A stretch of 64,000 nt of DNA from Symsagittifera roscoffensis (lineage: Eukaryota > Xenacoelomorpha > Acoela > Convolutidae), in assembly GCF_963678635.1 (NCBI RefSeq), contig NC_087068.1, positions 28,336,318-28,400,317 of the forward strand. Reading direction: 5' to 3'. Each line of letters starts with the position of its first letter. The first letter of the stretch is position 1. The position numbers were made by a program, and so were the translations under genes. This document shows, in pieces, positions 41,314 through 52,837 of the stretch. A model generated the notes under the pieces. The model saw only the letters and a list, made by a program, of their open reading frames with translations, did no database searches and was not told the origin of the DNA.

Positions 41314-41379
41314 CCTAACCCTAACCCTAACCCTAACCCTAACCCTAATCCTAAACCTAACCCTAACCCTAACCCTAAC
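41314..41379 (-). repeat. Interstitial telomeric repeat (CCCTAA)11
   Basis: Eleven consecutive hexamers, nine of the CCCTAA type plus one TCCTAA and one ACCTAA. The C-rich strand reads left to right, the orientation of a left chromosome end. About 200 bp of unassigned AT-rich DNA separates it from duplication unit B, and S satellite starts within 20 bp to its right. Confidence 0.95.
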
Positions 41380-41397
41380 AAGCCTTCATACATGTAA

Positions 41398-43680
41398 TAA
41401 TAATGTATATCGAATATATCAAGTCAACATTATTGTTACGATGAACTTACCGTATCGCTATTGGCTCTCGTGGTGATTTTACTGAATGCAAGTTGATATT
41501 TTAACGTCTTTCGTTTTACGTTACCGTATTAAATACTGCACGCTTTTGCTTATAATTTTGCTGTCTCAAACGGACTCGAGCTTTACATACCTGGAATTTT
41601 TCTGGCATGGCCCATCAGCGATAATTTGGAAAGGTTATTGGGCTCCGAAATTTTACTTAGTAGTTATCGCGAAAGCATAGATTTTTATTGAAGATCTCAT
41701 GGAAGAAAAACGTTTTCCAGATGACCAGAACTTTCACTTGAGGAGCCAGCGCAAGTTAGACGAAGCGGCAGCAAGAGGCGAAAAAAAATAGCGAAGCCAT
41801 GCAGCATTTTCAATATAGGTAGAAAACGCTTTTTTTGTTACATTTGTTTTTCTAATTCAGTGTTTTGATTCAAGGTTGGTTATTGTTTCAGCTCAAATCA
41901 AAACCAAGGTTGCAACAAGTCAAAGCTGTTCAGTTGCAAAACGTTTTTGTAATTTCTCATGATAAATTACTTGCCTTTGGCAAAAAATTTTCCAGGTGGG
42001 ATGCTTTTTCAGCCGACGACAAAAAACTGGGATTGATAAAACCCAAAATTTGATGAAATAGATGAAAATGCTAAAAATCTACTGATATTTGTGGTGTAAA
42101 CTTGTAATCTACTAATCTTATCATACATGAAGTTATTACTCTATCACATAACGTATGTCGAATATGAAGTCAACATTCTTGTTACGATGACTTATCGTTT
42201 CGCTATTGGCGCTCGTGGTGATTTTACTGAATGCAAGTTGATATTTTAGCTTCTTTCGTTTTACGTTACCGCATTAAATACTGCATGCTGATGCCTATAA
42301 TTTTGCTGTCTCAAATGGACTCGAGCTTTTGCATACCTGGAAATTTTCTGGCATGGCCCATCAGCGATAACTTGGAAAAGTTATTGGACTCCGATATATT
42401 GCCGCTGAGTTGCACTTAGTAGTTATCGCGTAGGCATAGGTTTTTATTGAAGATCTCATGGAAGAAAAGACTTTTCCAGATGACCAGATCCTACTTTTGA
42501 GTAGCCAGCGCAAGTTACACGAAGCGGCAACATATGTCGAATATGAAGTCAACATTATTGTTACGTCGAACTTACCGTGTCGCTATTGGCTCTCGTGGTG
42601 ATTTCACTGAATGCAAGTTGATATTTTAACGTCTTTCGTTTTACGTTACCGTATTAAATACTGCACGCTTATGCTTTTAATTTTGCTGTCTCAACGGACT
42701 TGAGCTTTACAAGCCTGGAGTTTTTCTGGCACGGCCCATCAGCGATAACTTGGAAAGTTTATTGGGCTCCGAAATTGCACGTAGTAGTTATCGCGAAAGC
42801 ATAGATTTTTATTGAAGATCTCATGGAAGAAAAAATTTTTCCAGATGACCAGATCCTACACTTGAGTAGCCAGCGCAAGTTAGACGAAGCGGAAACGTAT
42901 GTCGAATATGAAGTCAACATTATTGTTATGATGAACTTATCGTTTCGCTATTGGCGCTCGTGGTGATTTTACTGAACGCAAGTTGATATTTTAACGTCTT
43001 TCGTTTTACGTTACCGTAATAAATACTGCACGCTTATGCTTATAATTTTGCTGTCTCAAATAGACTCGAGATTTTGCATACCTGGAGATTTTCTGGCATG
43101 GTCCAACAGCGATAACTTGAAAAAGTCATTGGACTCCGAAGTTGCACTTAGTAGTTATCGCGTGAGCATAGATTTTTATTGAAGATCTTATGGAAGAAAA
43201 AGTTTTTCCAGATGACCAGATCCTACACTTGCGTAGCCAGCGCAAGTTAGACGAAGCGGAAACGTATGTCGAATATGAAGTCAACATTATTGTTATGATG
43301 AACTTATCGTTTCGCTATTGGCGCTCGTGGTGATTTTACTGAACGCAAATTGATATTTTAACGTCTTTCGTTTTACGTTACCGTATTAAATACTGCACGC
43401 TTATGCTATAATTTTGCTTTCTCAAACGGTCTCGAGCTTTCAATACCTGGAATTTTTCTGACATGGCCCATCAGCGATAACTTGGAAAGGTTATAATGCT
43501 CAGAAATTGCACTTAGTAGTTATCGCAAAAGCATAGATTTTTATTGAGGATCTCATGGAAGAAAAAAATTTTCCAGATGACCAGATCCTACACTTGAGGA
43601 GCCAGTGCAAGTTAGACGAAGCGGCAGCAAGAGGCAAAAGAGAACAGCAAAACCATGCAGCATTTTCAGTATAGGTAGAA
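41398..43680 (+). repeat. S satellite array
   Basis: Tandem units start at GTATRTCGAATAT near 41,403, 42,147, 42,534, 42,896 and 43,264. One long unit (about 745 bp) contains an extra block at 41,780-42,130. The others are 363-420 bp. Each contains TGGCATGGCCCATCAGCGAT-like and GAAGATCTCATGGAAGAAAA-like cores. One frame reads YLEFFWHGPSA and another MEEKSFPDDQILHL, which suggests descent from a coding sequence. All S copies in the window share one orientation. Confidence 0.85.
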
Positions 43681-44840
43681 GTAGAAACTCGACAAGAGCG
43701 AGGCGGATAAGAGACTAAAAGGCCAAAAAATAAAAAAAAAATTTGTATTTGGAAAAAAGGCCAGAAGGGTTTATATCAAAAATGTTCTCAATGCAAAATT
43801 TTCGATACTAATTTTACCGAGTTGTGGAAGTTATCTATGTATGAATTTATGAAAGAGCCATTAGTGAAAAACAGGAGAAACAGAATGTTTGGTAGAAAAG
43901 GAAGAGAAAATTAGGGCATGGAACAGTTTTTTTGATGTCCTCAGCTATTTGACCCGGGGTTGCGTTTTTCGGTCGGAGGAAGAGTTGATCGCGAGAGACG
44001 TATACATCTTAAATATGCGCAACAACGACCCTGCATGGAAACCCTAAGTCAGCCGATGTGCTTCATTTGGCAGTAAGGAGAGAACGGGGAGAGCAGATGT
44101 ACAGAAAGGTTGGTAATGAACTTTTTCAGAATTTGGCCGAAACCACATTAAGCCAGGGCGACCAAACACAGTAGGTCGAAAAACGAAATATGAAGAAAAA
44201 AAATCAGTGAATGTGGTCAAGAGACAAATGCTTCTCAAGTACCATAATTGTGATCAACTACTAGAACCAAACCAAAGAAGTAATTTGCCAGCAAGGAAAA
44301 CCATTTGCAGCAGTTGCAGTAAACATGAACGTTTTGCTAATGTACGAAATCGGGAGTGAGTCAAGTGGGGGAATCCAACAAATTCTCAACCTCTGAAAGT
44401 CTAACGAACGATGAAAAAGAGCGATGATACCTTTAAGTGAGTTTGCTACCGAAATCGTGCGGGATTAATCGGGAAATGAGAATAGAAAGCTCCTGGAAAC
44501 TAAAATATGCAAAAATTGTCGGAAAGCTGAGTTTCAGATTGATTTTGCGAGTCCAGTTTTGGTTATTTTACAAGATAAATTGAAAAAATTGACAAAACAT
44601 GACAGATAATTGGCCTTTACAATGGTGTCGGAGAAGAATAAAAATGTGTTCTATAGAGCAACGGACGATGTTACCAAGATAATTGGGCCCATATTCGTTG
44701 ATACCGAATAAGAAGGTTCGACGGCTAAGGGCGCCGAAACCTTTTTTTTGCAAAAAGAGATGAATGGGATACATTAGGAAAACAACATTTTGCGATTCCT
44801 CGAAATTGATGTACGTCACTGGAGAGAAACGATCGTAGTC
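43681..44840 (+). other. Low-copy region with coding-like patches
   Basis: The base composition is less AT-biased than its surroundings. Several overlapping frames look protein-like, for example KPKSADVLHLAVRRERGEQM (about 44,045) and, from an acceptor-like CTTTTTCAG at about 44,130, FGRNHIKPGRPNTVGRK and a CSSCSKHERF patch (about 44,300). They do not join into one frame without short introns or frameshifts. It may be an old gene or transposase relic. No family is recognised. Confidence 0.3.
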
Positions 44841-44841
44841 A

Positions 44842-45030
44842 ATGAGATGGACGGAGCGGGCGACGCTTTTACTGGAACTTGAACCACCCTCCATCCCACT
44901 TGAGCCCCCCTTCTCACCTGAACCAGCTGCCCCCTGCATGAACCACCCGCACCTGAATAAACCCGTTCACCTGAACCACCCACCAATCCCCCCGCCAGAA
45001 TTAACCCCCAAAGTTGAGAAATTGAGTAAC
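44842..45030 (+). repeat. C-rich degenerate tandem repeat
   Basis: Repeated CACCTGAACCAC-like units and runs of C on the plus strand. The region stands out sharply from the AT-rich background. The Pro-rich frame across it is probably a by-product of the repeat. Confidence 0.55.
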
Positions 45031-45053
45031 CCGCATACAGTTTCAAGCGCTAA

Positions 45054-46240
45054 TAATCGATTATATTACAATTTTAAAACCAGTCTTACTAAAATTGAGA
45101 AACAATCGGTTTTAATCAATTAATAATAGATTATAATCTCTCTTTTTAAGATCAAATTATGATTAATTATAATCCATTATAATCGATTATTAATTCGTCC
45201 ATTTTTCGATTCAACTATAATCAATTATTTTTATTCAAATTTCTAATTCATTAGTTTTGCACAAAAATCCATTATAATCGATTATAATTGATTATAATCC
45301 CTTTTGTTTGTCGATTTTGTCTTCGAAGTTGCATCTAAATTGCTTATATTTTATGTTTTTTTGTAGAATTTGATTCCTGTGAAAAATGTTCAAATTTATA
45401 AGTTTTTTTTCCATTCTTCCCCATTAGAGTTGTTTTGTGATGCATATTTTAAGCTTTTTAACCACCAAAACATCAGCAAGTTGATTTAGTTTCATGATTG
45501 ATTCGGTTCGGAAGATTTATTTATCATCTACCGATGGAACTTTTCCACTAATGTGAAAGGATCTCCAAGAAACTCTTGTTTCGAGGTAAAACTTTGTGTT
45601 CAGATGAATCAAAGTGTTCAAGAGATCTCTCTTTTAGAGATTTTCTTACTGACACAAAAATAATAACCCATAAGATATAATTCGAAGATAGTTTTGAATT
45701 AACAAATTTTTGGCAAAATAAGAGAATATAATCGATTATAATCGATTATATTTGATTCTAAGGGTTTTTGTGAGAACTATAATCAATTATAATCGATTAT
45801 AACAGATTATAACCTCTTAGAAAATATCACGATTTTAATCAATTATAAATCCTTTAAAATTCTAATTTTGGTAATTTTAATCAATTATAATTGTCTAAAA
45901 GTCATCATAATAATCCCTTATAATCAATGATTTACGCCTAAACTTGAATGCGGGAACAAAAAAATAGTAACAAAGACCAAATTGCGCAGAAAAGAAGTTG
46001 AAATTGAACAACAAGTAACAGCTAACTTTAGTTTAAAACGTAAAAAAAAACACTTAAAATGCGTTGAAGTTTGCAAGTGGAAGCAAGTCGATTATAATGG
46101 AAATTCATTGTTTTGATCTGCAAAAAAATAATCGATTATAATTGATTTGCAATGGATTTGCAATGGATATTTAATGCTTTATTAAATAAAAGCAATATGC
46201 TTTATTAAATAAAAGCAATATAATAGATTATAATCAATTA
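45054..46240. repeat. Cluster of TAATCGATTA-type palindromes
   Basis: At least a dozen copies of TAAT-NN-ATTA lie within 1.2 kb, mostly TAATCGATTA (for example 45,054, 45,180, 45,729 and 45,739), TAATCAATTA and TAATTGATTA. Some are in direct tandem. Paired-class homeodomain dimers are known to bind TAAT-NN-ATTA. It could equally be a decayed microsatellite. Confidence 0.6.
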
Positions 46241-46299
46241 TTTTTCAGTTTTATAGACACTGACATTAAAACTCAAATTGAATCAATTATTATCCAAGG

Positions 46300-46375
46300 T
46301 ACACCAGTGCGGAGAGGTTGTCGAATTCCAGATATTCCATCCCTAGATCCGCTACAGCTTCGATCTTTTGCAAAA
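46300..46375 (-). CDS. Possible short host exon
   Basis: The minus strand reads KIEAVADLGMEYLEFDNLSA with balanced codon use, unlike the AT-rich surroundings. TTTTGCAAAAG upstream could be a weak acceptor and CTG/GTGTAC a donor. No further exons are identified. Plus-strand frames here are shorter. Confidence 0.2.
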
Positions 46376-46379
46376 ACTA

Positions 46380-47724
46380 AAAAAAAACAGTGGATATGCA
46401 TGAAATGGAGTTGAAAGATTGATTTCGAAATTTATTTTTTTATTTGCAGAAAAACTGAAAGCTGCAAAGAAAAAAGGGAAAACGATCTTTATTTGCAACA
46501 AAAACTAATCAATCAACCGGCTTTTATGTCATGGAAAAGCAGGTTTAGCAATTTGATCAAATAGTGTCTCAAAAGAAATTACCTTCAAGGGAGTCTTTAT
46601 AACCTTTCAAATTTAGAAAAAAAACTACGGAACGCTTACTTTTTGTTGGTTGAGGAAGTTATATGGAACTGTTGCAAATACAGTTCAGTTAGATGCTATA
46701 ACTTAAATATATTACGTCAAAACTGTCATTTCTGCAGTTTATTGACATTGAGAGTGTTAACTGTATTTTGTAAAATTTGCTCAATTTTTCTTCCCGGTTG
46801 ATTAACGCTAATCGCAAACAGACATTGAAAAATTGAAAAATTTATTTTCCGTAATCCCCCTTTTGACATTTCAGATAAAGAATTAGAGTCCATTTTGTTC
46901 TCGGTGGTGAAAAAAGCAACTTTTTTTGCTAAACCGTACCTCATATTTCTTAGCTTGCTTGCACAGATTAAATTCTCTTTGCAGAAAAATGAAAAAAATA
47001 TCAGAAATGGGAAAATAATCATATCTTCTCATATTTCATTGCCCCAGGTATGGAAGCAGGTAAAAATTTAGTCGCTTATTGTTTTATTTTTAATGTGGTT
47101 TACAAGACTGAAAGGGAAAACGATAACACAATAGCGTGTATCTTCTTCTTCGTCCTAACTGCAGCATAATGTACAGTAGAGTCTATTTTTTCTGTTAATT
47201 CTTTACCATTTATGAACTTGAGAAACAACACGCGCGTCTTTAAACCAAAAAATATATATGCTGCAGTTTTAGCAGATCGTTATAAAATTCAATCAAACGA
47301 CACTTTAAAACAGTAAAAATGTAAAGAAAATTTAAGAACCGAAGTTAAGATCACTCAAATTGTGTAATTAGAGTTCAAAAGTGTTATACAACTTTTACGT
47401 TTACATTATAAAAAATTTACAAATAAAACAAAGAAAAACTATTGTCAATAAATCTTCGATGCATAACTTTCGTCACTTTTTCTGTGAATACAAAGTTGAA
47501 AAATATTCTAAAAACTTGACTCATATTTTGTTTACCTGTGCATTGTACAAGCAATTAAAAGTCTTGTATTTGCCGTCTTTAAAATATATTAACCCCTTTA
47601 CCATTTATCATTTATCAACCAATTTAAAACAACAAAAAAACAATAGAACGCAGCAAATCGCCTAGCCTATTTTGTAAATACGAATAGTTTACGCATAACA
47701 AGAATCAGCAGGTTACTTTAGTTA
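46380..47724. other. AT-rich DNA, no supported gene
   Basis: Only short ORFs occur (for example 46,726-47,022 on the minus strand and 47,381-47,665 on the plus strand), with biased composition and no splice or motif support. Confidence 0.5.
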
Positions 47725-47924
47725 ATGGCCTCTAGCAGTCCCAAAACTATCCGGTCAATGTCCCTTCGTCGCCGGAGGAAACCCAGCTTACTCCGGGCTA
47801 CCGGAGGGAGTTCGACTCCCGACAATGCCATGGTTCCTTTTCCATTGCATACAATCAGCAGTCGGAGTTCGAGTGAAAGACGAGTGATGTCATACTTCGG
47901 AAGTCTAGACAGAAGGACTCTCAG
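47725..47924 (+). CDS. Candidate Ser/Arg-rich first exon
   Basis: The ATG at 47,725 (TTAATGG) opens MASSSPKTIRSMSLRRRRKP and continues, Ser/Arg-rich, to GSLDRRTLR, where TCAG/GTAAAT is a consensus splice donor. The local GC content is raised. The layout is like the candidate exon at 51,240: short basic/serine N-terminus ending at CAG/GTA. No domain is recognised. The downstream exons were not found. Confidence 0.4.
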
Positions 47925-48429
47925 GTAAATATAGAAGTTATTATTAGTTACATACCAATTGAAAAGTTTCGTAAGGTGCGGATTTCATACCAGACTAAAC
48001 AAAGGCTGTATTTCGAGTGTCGACCCACGGACATTCCAACGATGACTTCACCCTTGCTACTTTTTACGACATCCATTTATGAATGGCAATGTCTGATCTA
48101 GACAGTAAACTTAATTACGAGCTAAACAAACAAAATGGGGGCATTTCGGCGGGTAGTTAAGCGAATAATTGTTTCGCAACTTGCTTGCCCTCAAATCGAA
48201 CAAAACAGGGTTAACTACAGTTATAAAAAGTGACTGTATATTCGGCTAATGAGTGCCTTCTAATTGGTTGCTTTGCCTCTGCTTTGTTTGCTTTACTGTT
48301 TCTCATTAAGTTATAAAATCGGAGAAATAAGCAGAATGGTCCAAGTGCAGAATGGGTCCAAGAGTAGAAAAATAGACAATATTAATTTTTATTGGTTTTC
48401 ACTGGCTAATTGATACAAAAAACTTTTAA
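47925..48429. other. Intron-like or intergenic DNA
   Basis: Directly follows the splice donor of the preceding candidate exon. No coding pattern or repeat is recognised. Confidence 0.4.
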
Positions 48430-48626
48430 GGATCTACTTAACAATCTTCGCCCCCCCCCTCTTTGAAGAAAAGGGGGGAGATTGTTAAGTAAATCACTTG
48501 CAGCGAATTTTCGACCAATCATAATGTAGCAAAATTCAAATTTACATACAACGCTCCAGTGCAAATTTACTAATTTTGTTTACAATTCTTTAGTAGATAC
48601 AATAGGGGGGATTGTTAAGTAGGTCC
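48430..48626. mobile_element. Short inverted-repeat element (MITE-like), 197 bp
   Basis: The ends GGATCTACTTAACAATC (48,430-48,446) and GATTGTTAAGTAGGTCC (48,610-48,626) are inverted repeats with one mismatch. A third inverted copy (GATTGTTAAGTAAATC) lies at 48,480. A run of nine C and a run of six G (48,451-48,478) can pair. No ORF is present. A target duplication could not be established. Confidence 0.6.
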
Positions 48627-49453
48627 ATTATTAGAATCGTCAATAATACGAAGAAAAAGAAAAAATTATGCATGAATTGAAAAGTTTCATTAAGTTTTTT
48701 AATTGAAGTTTACACAAGCAATTGAAGCATTTTTTAATCAATTATCTAGCTTTTTTTTTTAAAAGAGCGACATACGCTGATTCACGCCATTTTTTTCGTG
48801 CTGAAAGTATGTGCAACGGAGCAAGCAGTCACTGCTTGCCAATGCCGTGTTTGAAGTTGGCACCTTAAAGGATCTTTTTTTTTGTCATCTGATAAAATGG
48901 TCTGTTTGGTAAGAGGTCTGTTTGCTTAAAACCTTATCCTAGCAAAACAGATTGACTCGATGAGAAAGCGCTAATTATTGGTTTACTTTGAGGCATTTTT
49001 TTCTCCTTTCGAAAAAATTTAAGAAACTCCGCTTGGCCATTTTGTTTTGCTTTTTTGTTTACCATCCAATTAAAAAAAATAAAATGCTTCGTTCTCTCCC
49101 TTTTAGATGTTTCCTAAAAATAAATGCAGTCTAAATATTATCCTATTCTATATACATCTTTTTTTTATAAAAAGAAAACGAATGAAAATGCTCACAAGTT
49201 TTCGAAAATTTAGAAACGAGCCTAATTATTTCGAGCATATAATACTATGGAGGACAAAGGCGAACTCTAAACTTCTGTTAAAAATAACTAATCGAGGACG
49301 AATTTTAAAGGAGTTCATTTATTTGCTGTATCTAATTTTTACTGGCTTTTTCCTTGCAACACTTATACGATTGCATTAACCGTATACTTTTCATCAAAGA
49401 TAAGCAATGATTGTTTGTGAAAATTTAACTTAACTTTTTGTTTCTCTTTTAAA

Positions 49454-49645
49454 TCAATCAAAATCTTTTTTTGCTAGTCTTACAGTTTCAAACATCAAAT
49501 TGCTAAATGTAGACTGAAAACAACGATGATTTTTAATTACTGCCAAAAAAAATTCACACATTGTCGAATTTGTCATTTCATAAAAATGTGTTTTTCCTCG
49601 AAATATTGCCGGCAGTTTAACATCAGTTTGACCAAATTTGACCAT
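49454..49645 (-). CDS. Small ORF, 63 residues (R1)
   Basis: MVKFGQTDVKLPAIFRGKTH to VRLAKKDFD. Composition is protein-like with two cysteines and no membrane segment. The same ORF is at 56,610-56,801, but the duplication is so recent that conservation proves nothing. It may be an exon or chance. Confidence 0.25.
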   Translation of the reverse strand: MVKFGQTDVKLPAIFRGKTHFYEMTNSTMCEFFLAVIKNHRCFQSTFSNLMFETVRLAKKDFD

Positions 49646-51239
49646 TTTGAGATTTTGAAATAACCATTGCCAAAATAAAAAAGACTATTTTACAGAGTTT
49701 CGACAAAACTTCAAAGCGCCCTGTCAAAAAGATATGTGCAAAAGCCACTGCCACAATTTTTCTTTATGTTATTCTGACTGATTTTTTATATGTTGCACAT
49801 TTAATTATAAAAAAATTGAAGGTCGCCCTTTTAGAAATAATGAGTACCTTTCTTAATGGATTCAAACGGCGAAAGCCCGGGGTTGCTCCATTTTTTCTGA
49901 ATCTAATTTGATAATTTTATACCAACTCTATAGAACAATTTTGCGTAATCCAAACATAGATTTACCATTGAAGATACTGCGCAAATTCAATGTTACTGCA
50001 AAATAGCAAACAAGATTTTGTTTTTGAAAGACCGCTATTTTAATAATTTCTTCAAAAATCTATGCATTTGTCAGCTTTTTATTTTTCAGTTTGAGTCTGC
50101 CTACAATTTTGTAAACTTCACAATATTGAACTGTTTTTAAAAAGTTAAGATGTTGAAAAAGTGCTCTGACTGTCAACCAATTGCATAAAAATGCTCATTA
50201 TGCAATTGATTGGTTTGAAAAAATTGTCGTAGAGCTTCTATCAGAAATTATCTTTAAATTTATGTTCTGTGTGGTTAGTTTGGTATGAATAAGTTTTATA
50301 TTTGCGGTCAAAACTGACATTTCAGTTAGAAAATAGTTTTCTGGAGTAAGTGTTCAAATCAGCTTATCTGACTTTTGAAGTTAATCCAAGTTATTGTTTG
50401 AGTTATTTTCCTGTTTTTGATGTTTCTGACGTCAAATGTTGTATGAGCAAAAACACAATCTGATCACAATCAATTATTTTCCTCTAACAGTCTAGTTTTG
50501 TAGCCTAAACCGTCGATTTCAATCTTTTATTTTTCCTCGTTACCCTTTGCCACCCCGGGGAATCTCGACAACACATTTTATATCCTAGAAAGGGTCTTGG
50601 TTCCTTTGGTAATAATATTATTATTACTTTATTCAATAATAAAAGGAAATAGTGAAACCTTATAACTTATCTTATTTTGACACATTTTATTCACCATAAG
50701 TTTGGATTTGGGTCATAAACAAAGAAAGGGCACAATGGTCATTTCGCTCTTTATTCTCTGGCAAAAGCCCACTGGAAATAAGAGCCAAATATAATCCGAC
50801 CAGGAGTCCATTTTACCCCACCTTTTGTTTTGCTCCCTTGGTACTAATATTAAGGCCCTGCCTGCCTCTTTTAGCCCACTTGATTCCTTAATTCCATTAG
50901 TTTTTCTTTCATCATTTTTATCTTTTTTTACCCTGACCTAGCCCTTTTATACACTGGCAAACTTATCTTTTTTGTGTGTCCAACAACTTATTTGATATCC
51001 AGTCAGACAAACTTGACTTACACCATTTACATACGTCATTGCGTTTTTAATATTAATGGTACCAAATTACCTTCCAGAAACCCAACAGAAATATTGATGA
51101 AGTCATTCTTCCGCCTAGCTTCTGTCTCTATGTGATACATTGGCGCAGATTGCGGTCTGATTAAATTTCAACCTACTTTCTTTTGCTCATAACTTCATTT
51201 TTCCTAATAAACTGCACGAATATTAAATCACATTTCAAA

Positions 51240-51562
51240 ATGAACTTTACTTCAAAAAAAGGTAACAAAAGTTCACCGCCAGATGGTGATAAAAGCGACC
51301 AAAACAACCCTCATCCGGTTCGGTTTCGAAGCCACACGACAACTGAGTCGGGTCGTGTTGCGAATCGATCGTCTAGCCGAACGTGTGTGAGCCTTTACGC
51401 CGATAACACCCTCGGAAACTCGCTGGGCTATCTCTATCAAAACCCAAGGAATAGTTTGACCAATTTTACAGCAGGTTGCAAGTTCACAACTAGCACTATA
51501 CCAAGACATAACTCAACTGGAAAGCGATTGTCTGGCAGTATGACTACATCGAATAGTTTCAG
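51240..51562 (+). CDS. Candidate first exon, Ser/Thr/Asn-rich protein (R1)
   Basis: The ATG at 51,240 (TCAAAATGAAC) is the first in the frame. The product begins MNFTSKKGNKSSPPDGDKSD and contains VRFRSHTTTESGRVANRSSS and SLGYLYQNPRNSLTNFTAGC. TTTCAG/GTACGC at 51,562/51,563 is a plausible donor. If unspliced, the frame ends at 51,608. Composition is less AT-rich than the flanks. The protein looks disordered and basic, with no recognised domain. Confidence 0.4.
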
Positions 51563-51765
51563 GTACGCAGTTACAGAAGTTATAGCTCTATTTCCAGCGA
51601 GCCTATGATAGTTTAATTATTCAAGCAAACAGAGGAGTTTCAAACTTTTCTGTAAATAAAGTACTAAGGAGTGAAAGATATTTGAGATATTAAACTACTG
51701 AAAGAATCTATATAGACAACTAAGTACCTTTCGGATTAGATCACATGCCTCAGTTTTAGTCGTTT

Positions 51766-51789
51766 GGCGCCGTGGTTTAGTTGATAAAG
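51766..51789 (+). pseudogene. tRNA 5'-half-like relic (R1)
   Basis: GGCGCCGTGGTTTAGTTGAT followed by AAAG looks like the acceptor and D-arm of a tRNA-Thr-type gene or tRNA-derived SINE. The anticodon and T-arms are not recognisable. Confidence 0.3.
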
Positions 51790-52595
51790 TCTCAAATTCT
51801 TTCACAAAATCCACCAGACAGGATAACTTGTCATTAAGTCATTTAACAAGTGAAGCTCTTTACGAATCATAAAATCGCTTCTCGATCACCAGTTTGGTCT
51901 CATGCAACTTGGTCCGTACCAATTGCTAGCTTCCGTTTTAGGAGCTGAAAACAAACAATTCAACATTTTTTGGTAAATTTGAAACTGGTCAACGCAAAAA
52001 ACGAAGAGGAAGAAGAAAAAACATAATAACAAGAAATTATTCCTCTGAGTTTGTAGAAAAAAAAACAATTATGGCTCAGCATATGCTAACAATTCTATAT
52101 AAGCACGCAACCAATACAATATCAAACTTAATGCAAACTTAGAGAAGACAAACGAAGGGCAACAAGAATGCCTTCTCAAAGTACCCTTATGAAAAATAAA
52201 GCGATCTTAGAATAAGAAAAATTCGACCTTAAAATGTACAAGACTGCTGGTATATCACTGCAATGCTCTGAATGTTCCAACTGCCTTTTCTGTCTCTAAT
52301 AATTTTTGGTTAGAAAAATTTATAAAGCATAAATTGGCCTATAATTTTGTGTGAGTGACAGTAATTTGGGTTAAGCTTTCAGCTGTATAATTAAAGTCTT
52401 CAAACTATTCTCCGAACAACTTATCAGGCCCAAATTAAAGCACATGGCGGACAGTGCATAGCACACCTACCGAGAAACACGCAAAGATCATGTTCGATCT
52501 CACGCTACAATTTTTTTTACAGAGATAGATCTGAATAAAAAACACCCCAAGCGTAAATATTGCGCGCATAAAAAGTTTCAGGTTCGGTTTCTACA

Positions 52596-52837
52596 CTAAA
52601 TTTCAGAGATTGATCTCAAAACCCCAAACAAATATTTTAAATATTTTTTCAAAAGTCGTAAGAATAGCTTCCGTTTTACCCTCATGAAGAGGGTGTCTTT
52701 TTTGGTAAATAATCCTACTGTTTCGACTGTTCAAACGAAAAAATCGAGTCATTGTGGTCGGTGCTTTTTTGAGACAAATTGTAGCGTTTGAACAATCTAT
52801 ATTAGAACGGAAACTTTTTTTATCATGCAAAAGTTTT
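52596..52837. other. AT-rich spacer between R1 and the satellite
   Basis: No gene supported. It is absent between R2 and the second satellite block, where only about 25 bp intervene. Confidence 0.5.

Larger units (their letters stand above)
48987..52595 (+). repeat. Duplicated 3.6-kb segment, copy R1
   Basis: Nearly identical to 56,142-59,779. The left edge is at TTTGAGG and the right edge at GGTTTCTACA. It includes the candidate first exon, a small minus-strand ORF, a 12-bp-stem hairpin (50,177-50,213) and a tRNA-like relic. Stretches 49,646-51,182 and 51,609-52,595 show no other genes. Confidence 0.9.

Noticed and set aside
41398-43680. CRISPR-like array
   Set aside because: Units are 360-750 bp and contiguous with no short repeat/unique spacer pattern. 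It is a eukaryotic satellite.
44840-44880. PfkB-kinase-like signature GAGDAFTG on the plus strand
   Set aside because: The surrounding frame has stops and no other kinase motifs. The short match is probably chance at the edge of the C-rich tract.
44842-45123. Proline-rich protein ORF
   Set aside because: It lies entirely on a degenerate C-rich repeat and runs into the AT palindrome region. A repeat by-product is more likely.
49107-49379. 90-residue ORF in R1
   Set aside because: A one-base difference in a T-run breaks it in the otherwise near-identical R2 copy, and it has poor composition.
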